From contig CANQHC010000012.1 of assembly GCA_947623595.1 (NCBI GenBank), positions 1 through 56,835 on the forward strand: a stretch of DNA of 56,835 bases, read 5' to 3'. Positions 35,701 through 43,704 of the stretch are shown here, in pieces. The notes under the pieces were generated by a model, which did no database searches, was not told the origin of the DNA, and saw only the letters and a list, made by a program, of their open reading frames with translations. A program made the position numbers and the translations under genes. Source of the stretch: an uncultured Clostridia bacterium. Lineage in GTDB: Bacteria > Bacillota > Clostridia > TANB77 > CAG-508. Position 1 is the first letter of the stretch, and each line of letters opens with the position of its first letter.

Positions 35701-38700
35701 TTCCTTTTAAATCAGTAAATACAAGACTTATTTCTTTATTAAAGTTTATTTCTACATTTTTTGTTTCTTCTAATTCTGTTCCATCATCTTCTTCATATGT
35801 ATTTATATCTCTTACTTCTTTCCATGTGATTGTGTTATTTTCCTCGCTATATTCTCCTCCTTGTAGCTCTGATGCATCTTTATCTATTTTTCCTGGTAAT
35901 TTATCCACTACTACTATTTGTACCTTGCCTATATAGTCTGATACTATTGCTTTATAGCTTATTTCATATTTTGCAGGTTCTTCTTTTGAAGTTATTTCAT
36001 TTAATGCTTCTTTTGTTGTTTCTTGACTTACTACTTGTGGATCTTTTAGTACATATTCATATACTACATTTGTTACTCCTTCTGTCATTTCTCCTGTTGC
36101 ATTTGATGGAGTTTTATCTAGTTTGTAATTTGGTGGTATCTGATTTGATTCTTTTGTTACATAACTGTCTCCTACTTTTCCTCCTCCACCTTCTGGTAAG
36201 TCTACACTTGGTGCTATTTCTCTCTTTGTATTTTTATCTACATATGTTACATGTACTCCCGCTGAGTCCTTTAATTCATACAAATATGTTACTACCACTT
36301 CATCATATTTATATTCTCCCCTTGCATTTGCTGGTTCTTCTTTTAATTTATATTTCTCATTTAATATTTGTTTTTCTGGGTGGCTTTCGTCTGCTCCTTC
36401 TGTTAATGCCTCTGTTGTATAAGCTTCATTTTCTGATCCTTCTTTTGTTACATCTTTTGCTACTTGTGTTTCATCTTCTTCATATCCTTCTAATGGTACC
36501 GCGTTTTGTGTTCCATCTATATAATGGTGTACTGTTAATGGTATTTTACTTTTTACATAATAGAATGTTATTTCTTTTATATTAGCTTCATATTTTCCAT
36601 GAGCTTCTGCTGGTATTATATATCCATTTTCATCTGATTTTGGTTCATATTTTGGTATATCTACTTTAGGTCCTTTGTTATAGCTTTCTCCTATCTTTCC
36701 TGTTTCTACTTCATCTTCTGCTACTTTTACTGCTTCTACTCCGTCTTTTCCAGTTCCATCTTCATAATGGTGTACTATTATTTGCCCTATTGTGTTTTCA
36801 AATATTACTACATAGTGATGATTTTCTGTTACATTTTCTAATAATGGAAGGATTGCTTTCCCTGTTTTGTCAACAGTATATTTTATTTCTTTTTCGTCCA
36901 ATTTTATTGATTTTATTATATATCCTGGATCAGGTGTTACTTCAATATTTATCAATGCATTTTTTCCGTGTTCTACCTCTTCTACTTTTCTTCTATCTGT
37001 TTGAGCAATTAAACTTCCTGTTATGTTTCCTCCTTGCCTTACTCCTTGTGAGTTTATTCCTATTTCTGTTGTAATATCATATTTCTTTAAACTATTTTTT
37101 ACTTCTATGTTTGTTGATGTAGTTATCGTTTCTTCCTCTGAAGGAGTATAAGTTGTGTCTACATTGATATCTAATTTTAAAGTTGGGTATGGATCTCCTT
37201 GTATCCACTCTGTTGTTTTTTCTGTTACTGAAGCTGAACTTAGGCTTGAATCTATTGAACTTCTATTGTTATTTAAAGTATTTATGAAACTTGTTTGTTG
37301 CATTTCATAAGACGATTCCATCGTTGTTGAAGCTGATCCTCCACCACATCCATTGCTTGCTGTTCCACTCATATAATAAATATTGCTTGAAACAAAACCT
37401 GACCATCCATATCCTATTGCTGCACCTATATAATATTTACCTGTTCCACTTACTCTACCTGTTGTATAACAGTTTCTAGCTATTCCACTACTTTGTGCAT
37501 ATCCTGCTATTCCTCCTACAGCTCCATATTCATTATTCCCTTGATAAATTATTTGAGCTGTATTATATGAATTGTATATTTCTCCTTCTTGATCTCCTAC
37601 TATTCCCCCTACCGATCCAGCAGAAACACCTGTAGCTATACCTTTTATTATTCCTGTATTATATGTGTTAATAATAATGTTATCCTGTTGAAATCCAACA
37701 ATTCCTCCTATAGTTCCTCCATTATAACCAGAATTACTATAACCTGAACTTCCGGTTATATTTCCTGTATTATAGCAATTAGCTATTATATTTTTTTGTG
37801 CAGTATCATTAAATGCATCTCCTATAATTCCTCCTGCTTTTCCCAAATTATTACTTGATGTCCCATTTATTTCTCCTGTATTAAAACAATTTATAACTTT
37901 ACCATTATCACCATATAAATAGCCTGATATTCCTCCTACTGTTTCAATATTTATTCCATTAGCAGTTATTTTTGCTTTATTGCTACAATTTTCTACTATT
38001 CCATTACTATTATATCCTACAATTCCTCCTATTGACGCATCAGTTGTACTTGTATTTGTAGTCATTCCTCCTTCAACTTCTCCTCTATTTTCACAGTTGC
38101 TTATTTTTTGTGTTACATTTGAGTCTACATCTTTATATAATATTCCACTTATTCCACCAACATATAATCCAACCCAATTATCTTTAGGACTAACATAGGA
38201 AGTATATGCAACTATTTTTCCTGTATTGTAACACCTTTCTACTGCACCATCTCCTGTAATTCCACCTACTTTTGTATTATTTTTGCTCTCTACTGTAATA
38301 TTTCCTTCATTATAGCATCCAATTACATTACTTACTGGTGCTATTCCACCTACAAAAGTATCTCCAGTTGTTTGCGTAGTTGTTACCTTTATATTTCCTT
38401 TATTATGACAATTTATTAAAGTTCCAGCGTTAGAAACTGCAAATCCTCCTACTTGTGCTGTAGGTGCATTTACCGTTATATTAACCTCTGAATAACAATT
38501 TTCGATTGTTCCATAATTATAATTTACAAAACCTCCTATAGTTGCACCAATAGAAGCATTGTTATAAACATATTCTCCTGTTATTCCTAAGTTGCTTACT
38601 TTTCCAGATGTATTAATAGTTATAAAAAATCCATAATTAGGTGTTACTCCTGTCAAGTTATTATTATTAATATAGATATTTTTTATACAATAATCATTTC

Positions 38701-41700
38701 CTAAAAATGTTCCTGAAAAACTAGCATTACTGCTTATGAACCCTCTTCCTGATTGGTTTGTTAGTTCTTCTTTTATTCCCTGTTGGTTACCATCTCCATT
38801 ATAATCTGGATATGTTGTAGCATCTGTTGGATCTCTATAAGATTTTGGATCAGTAAAGTCTAAATCCCTTGCTAATGATATTACTTTTCCACTACTATAA
38901 TAAGTAGGATCTTTAGTAAATTTTATTAAATCCTCTATATAATTTATTTTTAAATCTTCAAATCCTTCTATTGTAAAGTATTGTACTCTCTCCTCTTCTG
39001 ATGGTAACTCGTATCCTTCAGGTGCTTCTATTTCTGTTAATTTATAAAATCCTCCTTTTATTGGTGTTGTTATTTCTCCATTTTCATCTGTTTTTACTAC
39101 ATATTGCTGATTTTCATTTTCCTTTCCTATTTTTTCTCCTTCAGGAGTTTGCGCATATCCTAATACATTTTTTTCCTTATCAACTTGTTCTATTGTAAAT
39201 ATTGCATTTTGAAGTGGCAAGTTTGTTACTTTGTCAACCTTTTTTATACTAAATATTGGATTATCTTGTAATATTAAATTTACAGTGTTACCCTGTACAT
39301 TATATTCTTTTACTGAAGTTAAATTTCTTTCATTTTCAAAGTTTATTGTCATTTCTTCATTTTCTACACTTACCCAAAATGTTACTTCTTCGCCTGTTAT
39401 TGCATATCCTTCAGGTGCTCTTAATTCTTTTAATGTATATTTTCCTGTAATATATTTTCCAGCTACATAATTGTATAAACCTGGTATTGTTATACTTCCA
39501 TCTACCGTACTTGTATAATATTTAGTTTCTTTTGTATCTTCACTTGTTATAGCATATCTTGCTCCACTTAATCCTTTATTCTCTATATCATCCTTTTTTA
39601 CTTTCTTTATTTTTAATTCATATGTTGGTATCTTTTCATTTTTTATATTCATACTGATATTTGGTATTTCGTCTTGATTTGTTACAGTAGTTGTTATATT
39701 TTCTGCTTTAATTCCTATATGTGTTTGGCTATTTTCTTGTGATAATATTTCTACTTTATATTGTCCGTCCTGTCTTATTATTCTAAATTTTACACACACT
39801 AAATAATATCCATCAGCTTTAACTTCTTCCAATGTATATTCTTTATTTAAACATATTCCTGTTAAATTAATTTTTCCCTCTTTATTGGTTATAGCTTCCT
39901 TTCCTTTTTCTTGTATTCCATATCCTTTTAACTTAAATACTATATTTGGTAATATTGTTCCTTGATTATCAGTTTTAGTTATTTCTAAATTTGCTTGTAT
40001 TTCATCTTCTACTTGCATTTTTATTATATATCTGCTGTCGTCTTCTTTGCTTACCTCTAAATTTTGTTTTGATGTTCCAGATATTTTCTCAGCTTCTATT
40101 TCCCCTTCTTCTGTTACTCTTGTTGTAATTTTTATTTCTTCTGTATTTATTTCATAGTTTTTTGGAGATCTTATTTCTTTTATTATATAATTTTTTTCTG
40201 CTAACAATCCTTTTAATGTTGCTATTCCGTCTTTTCCAGTTATTCCTATTATTCCGTCTTCTCCTTCCTCTGCATTTTCTTCCATTGCCATATATGTTGC
40301 ACCTGGTACTATTTTTTCACTATCTTTTTGACGTTTTGTAATTTGAAGATCATATTGTTTTGTTATCATAAATCCTAATTTGTTTGGTTCTGTTTGCGTT
40401 CTATATTTACCTGCTTCTGTGTCTAAGCAGAAATATACTGCATGATGCGAGTATGATACTTCATTATATTCTAAATTATCTGGTATTGTTATATTATAGC
40501 TGAATTCACAATTATTATATGGCTCTTCTGTTGGTAGTTTATAATCTCCTAAGTCTATCAAATATGATTTTATATTTTTCCAACTAGTTACGTCACTTTG
40601 TTTTATCCATTTGTTATTAATGTCCTTTAAGTCTTCTGTTGCATCCACTTTTTCTGAATAATATACCTTTGCTTTTGTTCCTATTATGCTTGGTACTTGT
40701 ATTGGTCCATTTAGAGTTGCATCAAAAGTAGAGCCTAAATTTCCGCCTGTTAAAACGTAAGTGTTGTTTTCACTTGGTATTCTTCCTAATAATTTAATTT
40801 CACTTATTGTATATTTATAATTATTTTTTATAAATACATTTATTTTTGCTGTTTTTTCTCCCTTATCTACTACTGCTATTTTTGGAGCTACTACAACACT
40901 ATCTTTATTATCAAATTCAGTAGCATAACTACCTGTTAATAAACTTCCTGGAGCTATTATAGCTAAGCTTGCTTCTGCTTTTCCTATTTTTTCCATCGTG
41001 TTTGTATTACCATTTACATCATATATATCCTCTGTTGAAGTAATGTATTCATTACATGTTTCATTACTTGCATATAATTCTACTTTTGCAGTGGTACTTA
41101 CTTTTCTTGGATCTACTGAAATTTGTACATCCATTGGTATAGAAAAACTTTTAGTTGCTTCACCAGTCGTTAGTATTTTTATATAAATATTTCCCTCTTC
41201 TTCATATTTTTCATAGCTTATTATTTCTACTTCTGTTCCTGTTATATCTATATTTTCTATTTCTAAATTTATTATTTCAGATGGTAATTTTACTAAGAAT
41301 GCTCCTTCATTCCATCTTACAAAATTATGATTTTTTTCTACATTTACATCTATATTGATTAAATTTTTTTCTGTTCTTTGTGTTGATATAGTACTATTTC
41401 CTAAACTTATATCTACCTTTGAAATAGGGTTATCATATATTGCTTGTTGCTTATCTGTATTAATATTTTCTTCTTGATGACCTATTTTTAACTTTCCATT
41501 AATTGTAGTTTGAATTGCTTTAAATGTATCAAAATAAGACTTATCAAATTTATTTATTAAAATATTATCATCTATTTCTTTGATGTTATATATATATATT
41601 TCGCTTTCTGGATTTACATCGCTTGTTTCAATCCTTATGTGTTTTATTGGTTGGTCATACATATATGGTTCATTTGCATCATATGAATCCCAATTTTGAG

Positions 41701-43351
41701 CTGTAAATTTTTCTATTAATTCTTCTGTATCTGCATCTATTACTTTTATATATCCTTCTTCTCCTAGCATTGACCTTGCATTTTGAAAATATATTCCTAC
41801 ATTGCTTACAAAGTCTTCCATACTTTCTTTTCCGCTTGTTGTCATTAAAATTTCATCAGAATTTTGAGATTGCCTATCTTCTTCCATTGTCATTATTCCC
41901 TTTGCTGCGGCTCCTGTATATCCTTTCCATACAACAGTATAGTAATCTTCTATTTCACTATTTGATACATTATTATATATTCTTAAAGGTTTTTCTTTTG
42001 ATATAAAACGTTTACTAACTGGTATACTAGTCAATGTTCCTAAATCTACTTTAAATATTGCCATATCTCCATGTGGATTACTATAATTTACTATAATCAT
42101 ATTGCTTGCTGTATTTGATCTATATGGATTTGTAAATTCTTTTTGTTCAGAATTGTTGTTATATCCTAAATAATACACTTCTATTGGTACTTTATAACTA
42201 ATTGTGTCAGCTCCTAGTGTATTATATGCTTCAATTGGATATGTTACTGTTACATTCCACTCATTTAGTCTTACTTTCATTATTTGATTTTCATTTTCTA
42301 TAATTTTGTCATATGCATTTCTAGTTATTTTTCCACTTTCGTTTGTTTGTGCTGTATTTGTTGCTGTTAGTATTCTTCCATTTCTTTCATAATTTGATTT
42401 TATATTATTCCCTGTTACTACAGCATTTGTTGGTTCATATCCATTGAAAGTTGGCATTGTTAACTTTAAATTTGCTTGCTGAATATTTAACTCACTTTGT
42501 TCTTCACTTGTTTTTATTGTAAAGTTTAATTTTACTTGATTATTTTTTTCATCTAATATTCCATTTATATCTCCTTTTTGATTTAGGTTCTGTTTTTTCT
42601 CGTACATTTCTGCTATTCTAGCATTCATTTCTCCATGCCAGTCTACTTTAAATTTTACTGTTTTTTCTATTTTTACTATATTTCCGTCACTTTCCTCATA
42701 ATCTCCTGTTAGAGTTACAGTGTTTTCTTGGCTATAATTGTTTATGTTACCTCCTATTGCTGCACTTTTTTGTGTTTCATATGCATAGTTTCCACTTCTT
42801 ATTGAACCTGTTATTAATTTTTGAGTTCCATTAGTTATTTTTTTTAAATCTATCTCTGTAGTGTTATATCCTATGTAATTATTTGCTATTTCATCATCTT
42901 CTACTATACTAGTTTGGAAGTATATGTTTTTTTCATCTATTTTTATTTTTCCGTTTTTAAAAGTTCCTTCATTTAGTACATTTAATTCCATGTAAAGAAT
43001 GTCTTCTTCTCCTATTCTTCTAGAACTTCCTCTTATGCTGTCCGCATATCCATTTCCTGTTAAGTCACGTAAAAAGAAGGCATCAAATTTTACCTTATCA
43101 GTACCTACTATATCTTTGTCCTTTTCTTGTACCTTATCATATTCCATGGATTGTATAATTTCTGGATCAATTGGTTTCTCTATTTTTTTATTAGGATTAT
43201 TTAGTAAAAATGTTGCTGAAATTATTCCTACTATTAGAATTCCTAGAATAGATATTATTGGGGTCTTTATTTTTTCAGCTTTTAGGCTTTTAATTCCAGA
43301 ATTCATCCACCTTTCTTGTTTTATTGTATTGCCTTCTTTTTCTCTTTTCAT
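29711..43351 (-). CDS. Gene C: giant modular cell-surface protein with GLUG cassette (4546 aa)
   Basis: I chose the ATG at 43351 because GGAGGT (43367-43362) lies 10 nt upstream; the ATG at 43369 overlaps that RBS. The order is a basic tail of about 30 residues, a membrane segment (IISILGILIVGIISATFLL), the conserved N-region, four SpaA (about 40350-38960) and a GLUG cassette (about 38970-37155) in place of the propellers. An InlB-like repeat and three MucBP follow; the fifth SpaA of A, B and D is missing. Then come an isopeptide-forming domain, two Cna-B, three DUF11, isopeptide-forming and MucBP modules, a Cna-B, four MucBP, and the last DUF11-like domain. The SIKTGAEQ/membrane/tail end is almost identical to B and D. 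The Ca-type loop is altered (DLTGNGYAD). The ligand is unknown; a surface fibre role is inferred. Confidence 0.87.
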   Translation of the reverse strand: MKREKEGNTIKQERWMNSGIKSLKAEKIKTPIISILGILIVGIISATFLLNNPNKKIEKPIDPEIIQSMEYDKVQEKDKDIVGTDKVKFDAFFLRDLTGNGYADSIRGSSRRIGEEDILYMELNVLNEGTFKNGKIKIDEKNIYFQTSIVEDDEIANNYIGYNTTEIDLKKITNGTQKLITGSIRSGNYAYETQKSAAIGGNINNYSQENTVTLTGDYEESDGNIVKIEKTVKFKVDWHGEMNARIAEMYEKKQNLNQKGDINGILDEKNNQVKLNFTIKTSEEQSELNIQQANLKLTMPTFNGYEPTNAVVTGNNIKSNYERNGRILTATNTAQTNESGKITRNAYDKIIENENQIMKVRLNEWNVTVTYPIEAYNTLGADTISYKVPIEVYYLGYNNNSEQKEFTNPYRSNTASNMIIVNYSNPHGDMAIFKVDLGTLTSIPVSKRFISKEKPLRIYNNVSNSEIEDYYTVVWKGYTGAAAKGIMTMEEDRQSQNSDEILMTTSGKESMEDFVSNVGIYFQNARSMLGEEGYIKVIDADTEELIEKFTAQNWDSYDANEPYMYDQPIKHIRIETSDVNPESEIYIYNIKEIDDNILINKFDKSYFDTFKAIQTTINGKLKIGHQEENINTDKQQAIYDNPISKVDISLGNSTISTQRTEKNLINIDVNVEKNHNFVRWNEGAFLVKLPSEIINLEIENIDITGTEVEIISYEKYEEEGNIYIKILTTGEATKSFSIPMDVQISVDPRKVSTTAKVELYASNETCNEYITSTEDIYDVNGNTNTMEKIGKAEASLAIIAPGSLLTGSYATEFDNKDSVVVAPKIAVVDKGEKTAKINVFIKNNYKYTISEIKLLGRIPSENNTYVLTGGNLGSTFDATLNGPIQVPSIIGTKAKVYYSEKVDATEDLKDINNKWIKQSDVTSWKNIKSYLIDLGDYKLPTEEPYNNCEFSYNITIPDNLEYNEVSYSHHAVYFCLDTEAGKYRTQTEPNKLGFMITKQYDLQITKRQKDSEKIVPGATYMAMEENAEEGEDGIIGITGKDGIATLKGLLAEKNYIIKEIRSPKNYEINTEEIKITTRVTEEGEIEAEKISGTSKQNLEVSKEDDSRYIIKMQVEDEIQANLEITKTDNQGTILPNIVFKLKGYGIQEKGKEAITNKEGKINLTGICLNKEYTLEEVKADGYYLVCVKFRIIRQDGQYKVEILSQENSQTHIGIKAENITTTVTNQDEIPNISMNIKNEKIPTYELKIKKVKKDDIENKGLSGARYAITSEDTKETKYYTSTVDGSITIPGLYNYVAGKYITGKYTLKELRAPEGYAITGEEVTFWVSVENEEMTINFENERNLTSVKEYNVQGNTVNLILQDNPIFSIKKVDKVTNLPLQNAIFTIEQVDKEKNVLGYAQTPEGEKIGKENENQQYVVKTDENGEITTPIKGGFYKLTEIEAPEGYELPSEEERVQYFTIEGFEDLKINYIEDLIKFTKDPTYYSSGKVISLARDLDFTDPKSYRDPTDATTYPDYNGDGNQQGIKEELTNQSGRGFISSNASFSGTFLGNDYCIKNIYINNNNLTGVTPNYGFFITINTSGKVSNLGITGEYVYNNASIGATIGGFVNYNYGTIENCYSEVNITVNAPTAQVGGFAVSNAGTLINCHNKGNIKVTTTQTTGDTFVGGIAPVSNVIGCYNEGNITVESKNNTKVGGITGDGAVERCYNTGKIVAYTSYVSPKDNWVGLYVGGISGILYKDVDSNVTQKISNCENRGEVEGGMTTNTSTTDASIGGIVGYNSNGIVENCSNKAKITANGINIETVGGISGYLYGDNGKVINCFNTGEINGTSSNNLGKAGGIIGDAFNDTAQKNIIANCYNTGNITGSSGYSNSGYNGGTIGGIVGFQQDNIIINTYNTGIIKGIATGVSAGSVGGIVGDQEGEIYNSYNTAQIIYQGNNEYGAVGGIAGYAQSSGIARNCYTTGRVSGTGKYYIGAAIGYGWSGFVSSNIYYMSGTASNGCGGGSASTTMESSYEMQQTSFINTLNNNRSSIDSSLSSASVTEKTTEWIQGDPYPTLKLDINVDTTYTPSEEETITTSTNIEVKNSLKKYDITTEIGINSQGVRQGGNITGSLIAQTDRRKVEEVEHGKNALINIEVTPDPGYIIKSIKLDEKEIKYTVDKTGKAILPLLENVTENHHYVVIFENTIGQIIVHHYEDGTGKDGVEAVKVAEDEVETGKIGESYNKGPKVDIPKYEPKSDENGYIIPAEAHGKYEANIKEITFYYVKSKIPLTVHHYIDGTQNAVPLEGYEEDETQVAKDVTKEGSENEAYTTEALTEGADESHPEKQILNEKYKLKEEPANARGEYKYDEVVVTYLYELKDSAGVHVTYVDKNTKREIAPSVDLPEGGGGKVGDSYVTKESNQIPPNYKLDKTPSNATGEMTEGVTNVVYEYVLKDPQVVSQETTKEALNEITSKEEPAKYEISYKAIVSDYIGKVQIVVVDKLPGKIDKDASELQGGEYSEENNTITWKEVRDINTYEEDDGTELEETKNVEINFNKEISLVFTDLKGNEEIIENIVNGKVKFIETEKESEEEEGRATTTTNFKIDVKVEKVWSDAENIAEKRPTQLNIILKNENAEPQEVDQITLNQNTHANAQDSNKWEYTFEDLPKYNEDGTLAKYTVEERAVGKDDLKFYETQEITETENIEKITQNTKPTETTSPKTVSEIESIKTTKIFTITNTFNVPNEEVEVQAVKVWDHTNNIYTKPSKVKLQLMKKEANGNKTAVQRDGTNVEVEISRAENKVENLSENLPNLSNLEDLQSKISEEKAEVWSYTFRNLPKYDNLGNEIDYCVDETEAEGESLAYYEKSINDEKNIITNTYIGPVITSDKTAETQYQKEYVVKGEEITYTITVENSGSVEKEVTIRDNLPEEVEFESGTIRINEETEYEVNGVQKTLSELGANDLEEGIRVKVPTKHKANLDEEANLPETNEVKGKIELSFKVKVKEEIESGKIIKNQATVDNNETESTENKVKAPSITTEKTVSIAEGKDFVVKGDTIKYTITIRNKGDLGENVVIKDSIPEGTEFVEGSIRVNDGETQQINGKEVDMAGKAEEELASGIIVYVGPKTDDLIPGVTTLSFEVKVKEEIEEKVEGDIKNKAKTQEVGESEEVPGSEVPGKPEEETEEVKTPVVTFEKQAQITRIASVEKGEVEETEKQKLEANEVTVGDEITYKIIVKNTGSKQATNIEVKDTIPEGTTYKESTENPEIKEKQLKWTIENLEEGETKTLSFTVIVNYSQTDIDIRNKAYVSEKATNETVTKYKNPEIKLETNIVKDGAKTITDTDTKVYYEINYTAKINNFVGRAILTIVDKLPYEIDEENSEIPGNYVYNKEEKTITWTEEINDIDTYKDTEKASISRTKSIQLKYMYEDEENLSGTIENTVTGTIELKRPNPEKEERPEEPNIPDEITALTDTQIDTHEVNVEIPGKVTVHHYFYDAEKQETTEIELVPDEEKTGKVGDKYTTSKSNEVPQNYECKNENPEGKEGTMTKTPKEVTYYYTLKDEAITNEISKTVQREENVLGPEGQILTKEDGTPQTKQVSVEVLTDEDGELTYTIKYKVTIRDYIGKAKITIVDNLPASINQDASSLADGNYNPLNNTITWEQTIENINTYEEGQVDESHPEYGKVENGTYEVTIEKTIKLVYDGQNVAIPLVNTVIGKVTTYYPDEIQPTKPEEKKTEEKQATSTVEQEYKVDKIVEKRWDDSENAKGHRPNSVKVQLTANGVTSWDNITLPNTQENDVENTYTGELPITILSEENHWTHTFENLPKYDESGTLISYSIVESEVEDGELDYYEQEPEITTEDESIQETETKQVGKIIVTNKYRLTNTEVEGSITKQGTSEITKSNQEVNYSIRYNAVIKDYVGKAIVTITDTLPYKIDLSKSDIKDGKYDETTKTITWTENLGHINTIEEANNQKEVTIQKEIKVVYQDLGENLTLELNNITNKVKGKIEFTEKEEKNEKETSYDTNVNVKGKLIVKYVDKDTGKEIVETIEPGQPGNEDGTEQIEKKYSYETEEKVGTPYYKDQKEIYGYDFIEDSGNTQGEITEGTTEVTYYYARKDSGGVTAKYVDEDGNEIAPEEKIEGKVGDTYKTEDKNDELDNYEFAETTGDAPEGKLEEDAKEVVYHYRKLTAKVIVRYLEKGTDKVLLQEKVIEGKVGDSYEASREVIEGYRKAGEEPENANGKMERNEQNNTIYVTYYYERMPSGKITVKYLDKETNEEIVQTIEPGQPGNEDGKESINKPYTEELQGYVGDRYETKEKEIPYYECLEELSPTNKEGIYGEDDDTVIYYYRKLVFNFSVEKKITEASIDGKQAKVDDEGKIIKLEVVAKKVTTSKVEVKYEVVVTNTGEIEGTANIKETLPDGFKVSESNPDYWKKQKDGTLIAEVKLNPGQSENLEVVAIWKNGNNNFGTMRNQVQITDTTNPANYLDSSKNDNESQADVVMSIKTGAEQKVLGVALGTIATAGLLILLYQYQKYQKERNREIRHVVLDGKNVVIKKKKQK
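29826..30199 (-). repeat. 374-bp tract identical in genes C and D (copy in C)
   Basis: Reading both copies base by base, 29826-30199 equals 43820-44193 without a mismatch; the first differences are at 29825/43819 and 30200/44194. The tract encodes the membrane-proximal DUF11-like domain and the sorting region. Gene B differs here at several sites. A recent gene-conversion or duplication event is the simplest explanation. Confidence 0.85.
37155..38970 (-). repeat. Gene C: GLUG-type repeat cassette
   Basis: The cassette begins with a lead-in typical of GLUG proteins (IEDLIKFTKDP, VISLARDLDF, FSGTFLGNDYCIKNIYI). About 11 repeats follow with 'GGI.G......I.NCYN.G.I', and the cassette ends in QGDPYPTLKL. 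GLUG repeats are known from surface proteins such as IgA1-protease relatives and are expected to form a beta-solenoid. Most rungs carry Cys in the N-C-(Y) position. It replaces the propeller array at the same place between the fourth SpaA and the InlB-like repeat. Confidence 0.8.
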
Positions 43352-43361
43352 ATGTATTTTT

Positions 43362-43367
43362 ACCTCC
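43362..43367 (-). promoter_or_regulatory. RBS of gene C
   Basis: GGAGGT lies 10 nt before the ATG at 43351 and overlaps the alternative in-frame ATG at 43369, so the later codon is the start. Confidence 0.8.
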
Positions 43368-43415
43368 ATACTACTTATAAACTATGTATATAGTTTATAT
43401 TACATATATATATTA

Positions 43416-43444
43416 ATTATATGAAGTTTTTTTGCATAAGTAAA
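43416..43444 (-). promoter_or_regulatory. Promoter of gene C
   Basis: TTTACT (43444-43439) and TATAAT (43421-43416) are separated by 17 bp, about 65 bp before the ATG at 43351. Confidence 0.8.
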
Positions 43445-43483
43445 CCGCTGATATGCTAGTAATTTCTGGCATTTCAGCGGTTT
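43442..43483 (-). terminator. 15-bp inverted repeat overlapping the -35 box (candidate terminator of gene D or operator of gene C)
   Basis: Arms 43442-43456 and 43469-43483 pair at 14 of 15 positions around a 12-nt loop, the same geometry as at 358-399. Compared with that copy, a T-A pair has become C-G and a G-C pair has become A-T with both arms changed, so the palindrome is under selection. On the minus strand it runs into TTTACTTATG, which is also the -35 region. Terminator and operator readings are both open. Confidence 0.55.
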
Positions 43484-43704
43484 AGCTATGGATTATTAAG
43501 TTCTATGAATTATGAAAAGTTTTTATATTTTTGTCATATTTTGTAAGAATTTCGTGTACATTTCTTTTGTTTTCTTTATTTCCGTAAATGTTTTTTTCTT
43601 ATAACATTTATTTTTAGCTAATTTAATTGTTTCTTCCAGCTTTATTTTATTAATACTACGGAATAGTGCTTTTACATACTTTGATTTTTCCTAATTTAAT
43701 TTGA

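Larger units (their letters stand above)
43352..43704 (-). other. Spacer D-C with conserved upstream block
   Basis: This roughly 353-bp spacer holds the promoter, RBS and strong hairpin of gene C and a more diverged version of the conserved block (about 43495-43640, with ACGGAAATAAAGAAAAC and GACAAAAATATAAAAAC on the minus strand). A weak AAATGTT/AACATTT hairpin lies within it but has no U-tract, so I see no separate terminator for gene D. Confidence 0.6.

Noticed and set aside
29711..43351. Frameshifts or decay in the giant genes
   Set aside because: All frames run without a break over 11.6-16.7 kb and domains follow each other intact, so these are not pseudogenes.
43523..43690. A 55-codon open frame on the minus strand in spacer D-C
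   Set aside because: It has no start codon near its beginning and no RBS, and the matching spacers are not open in this frame.
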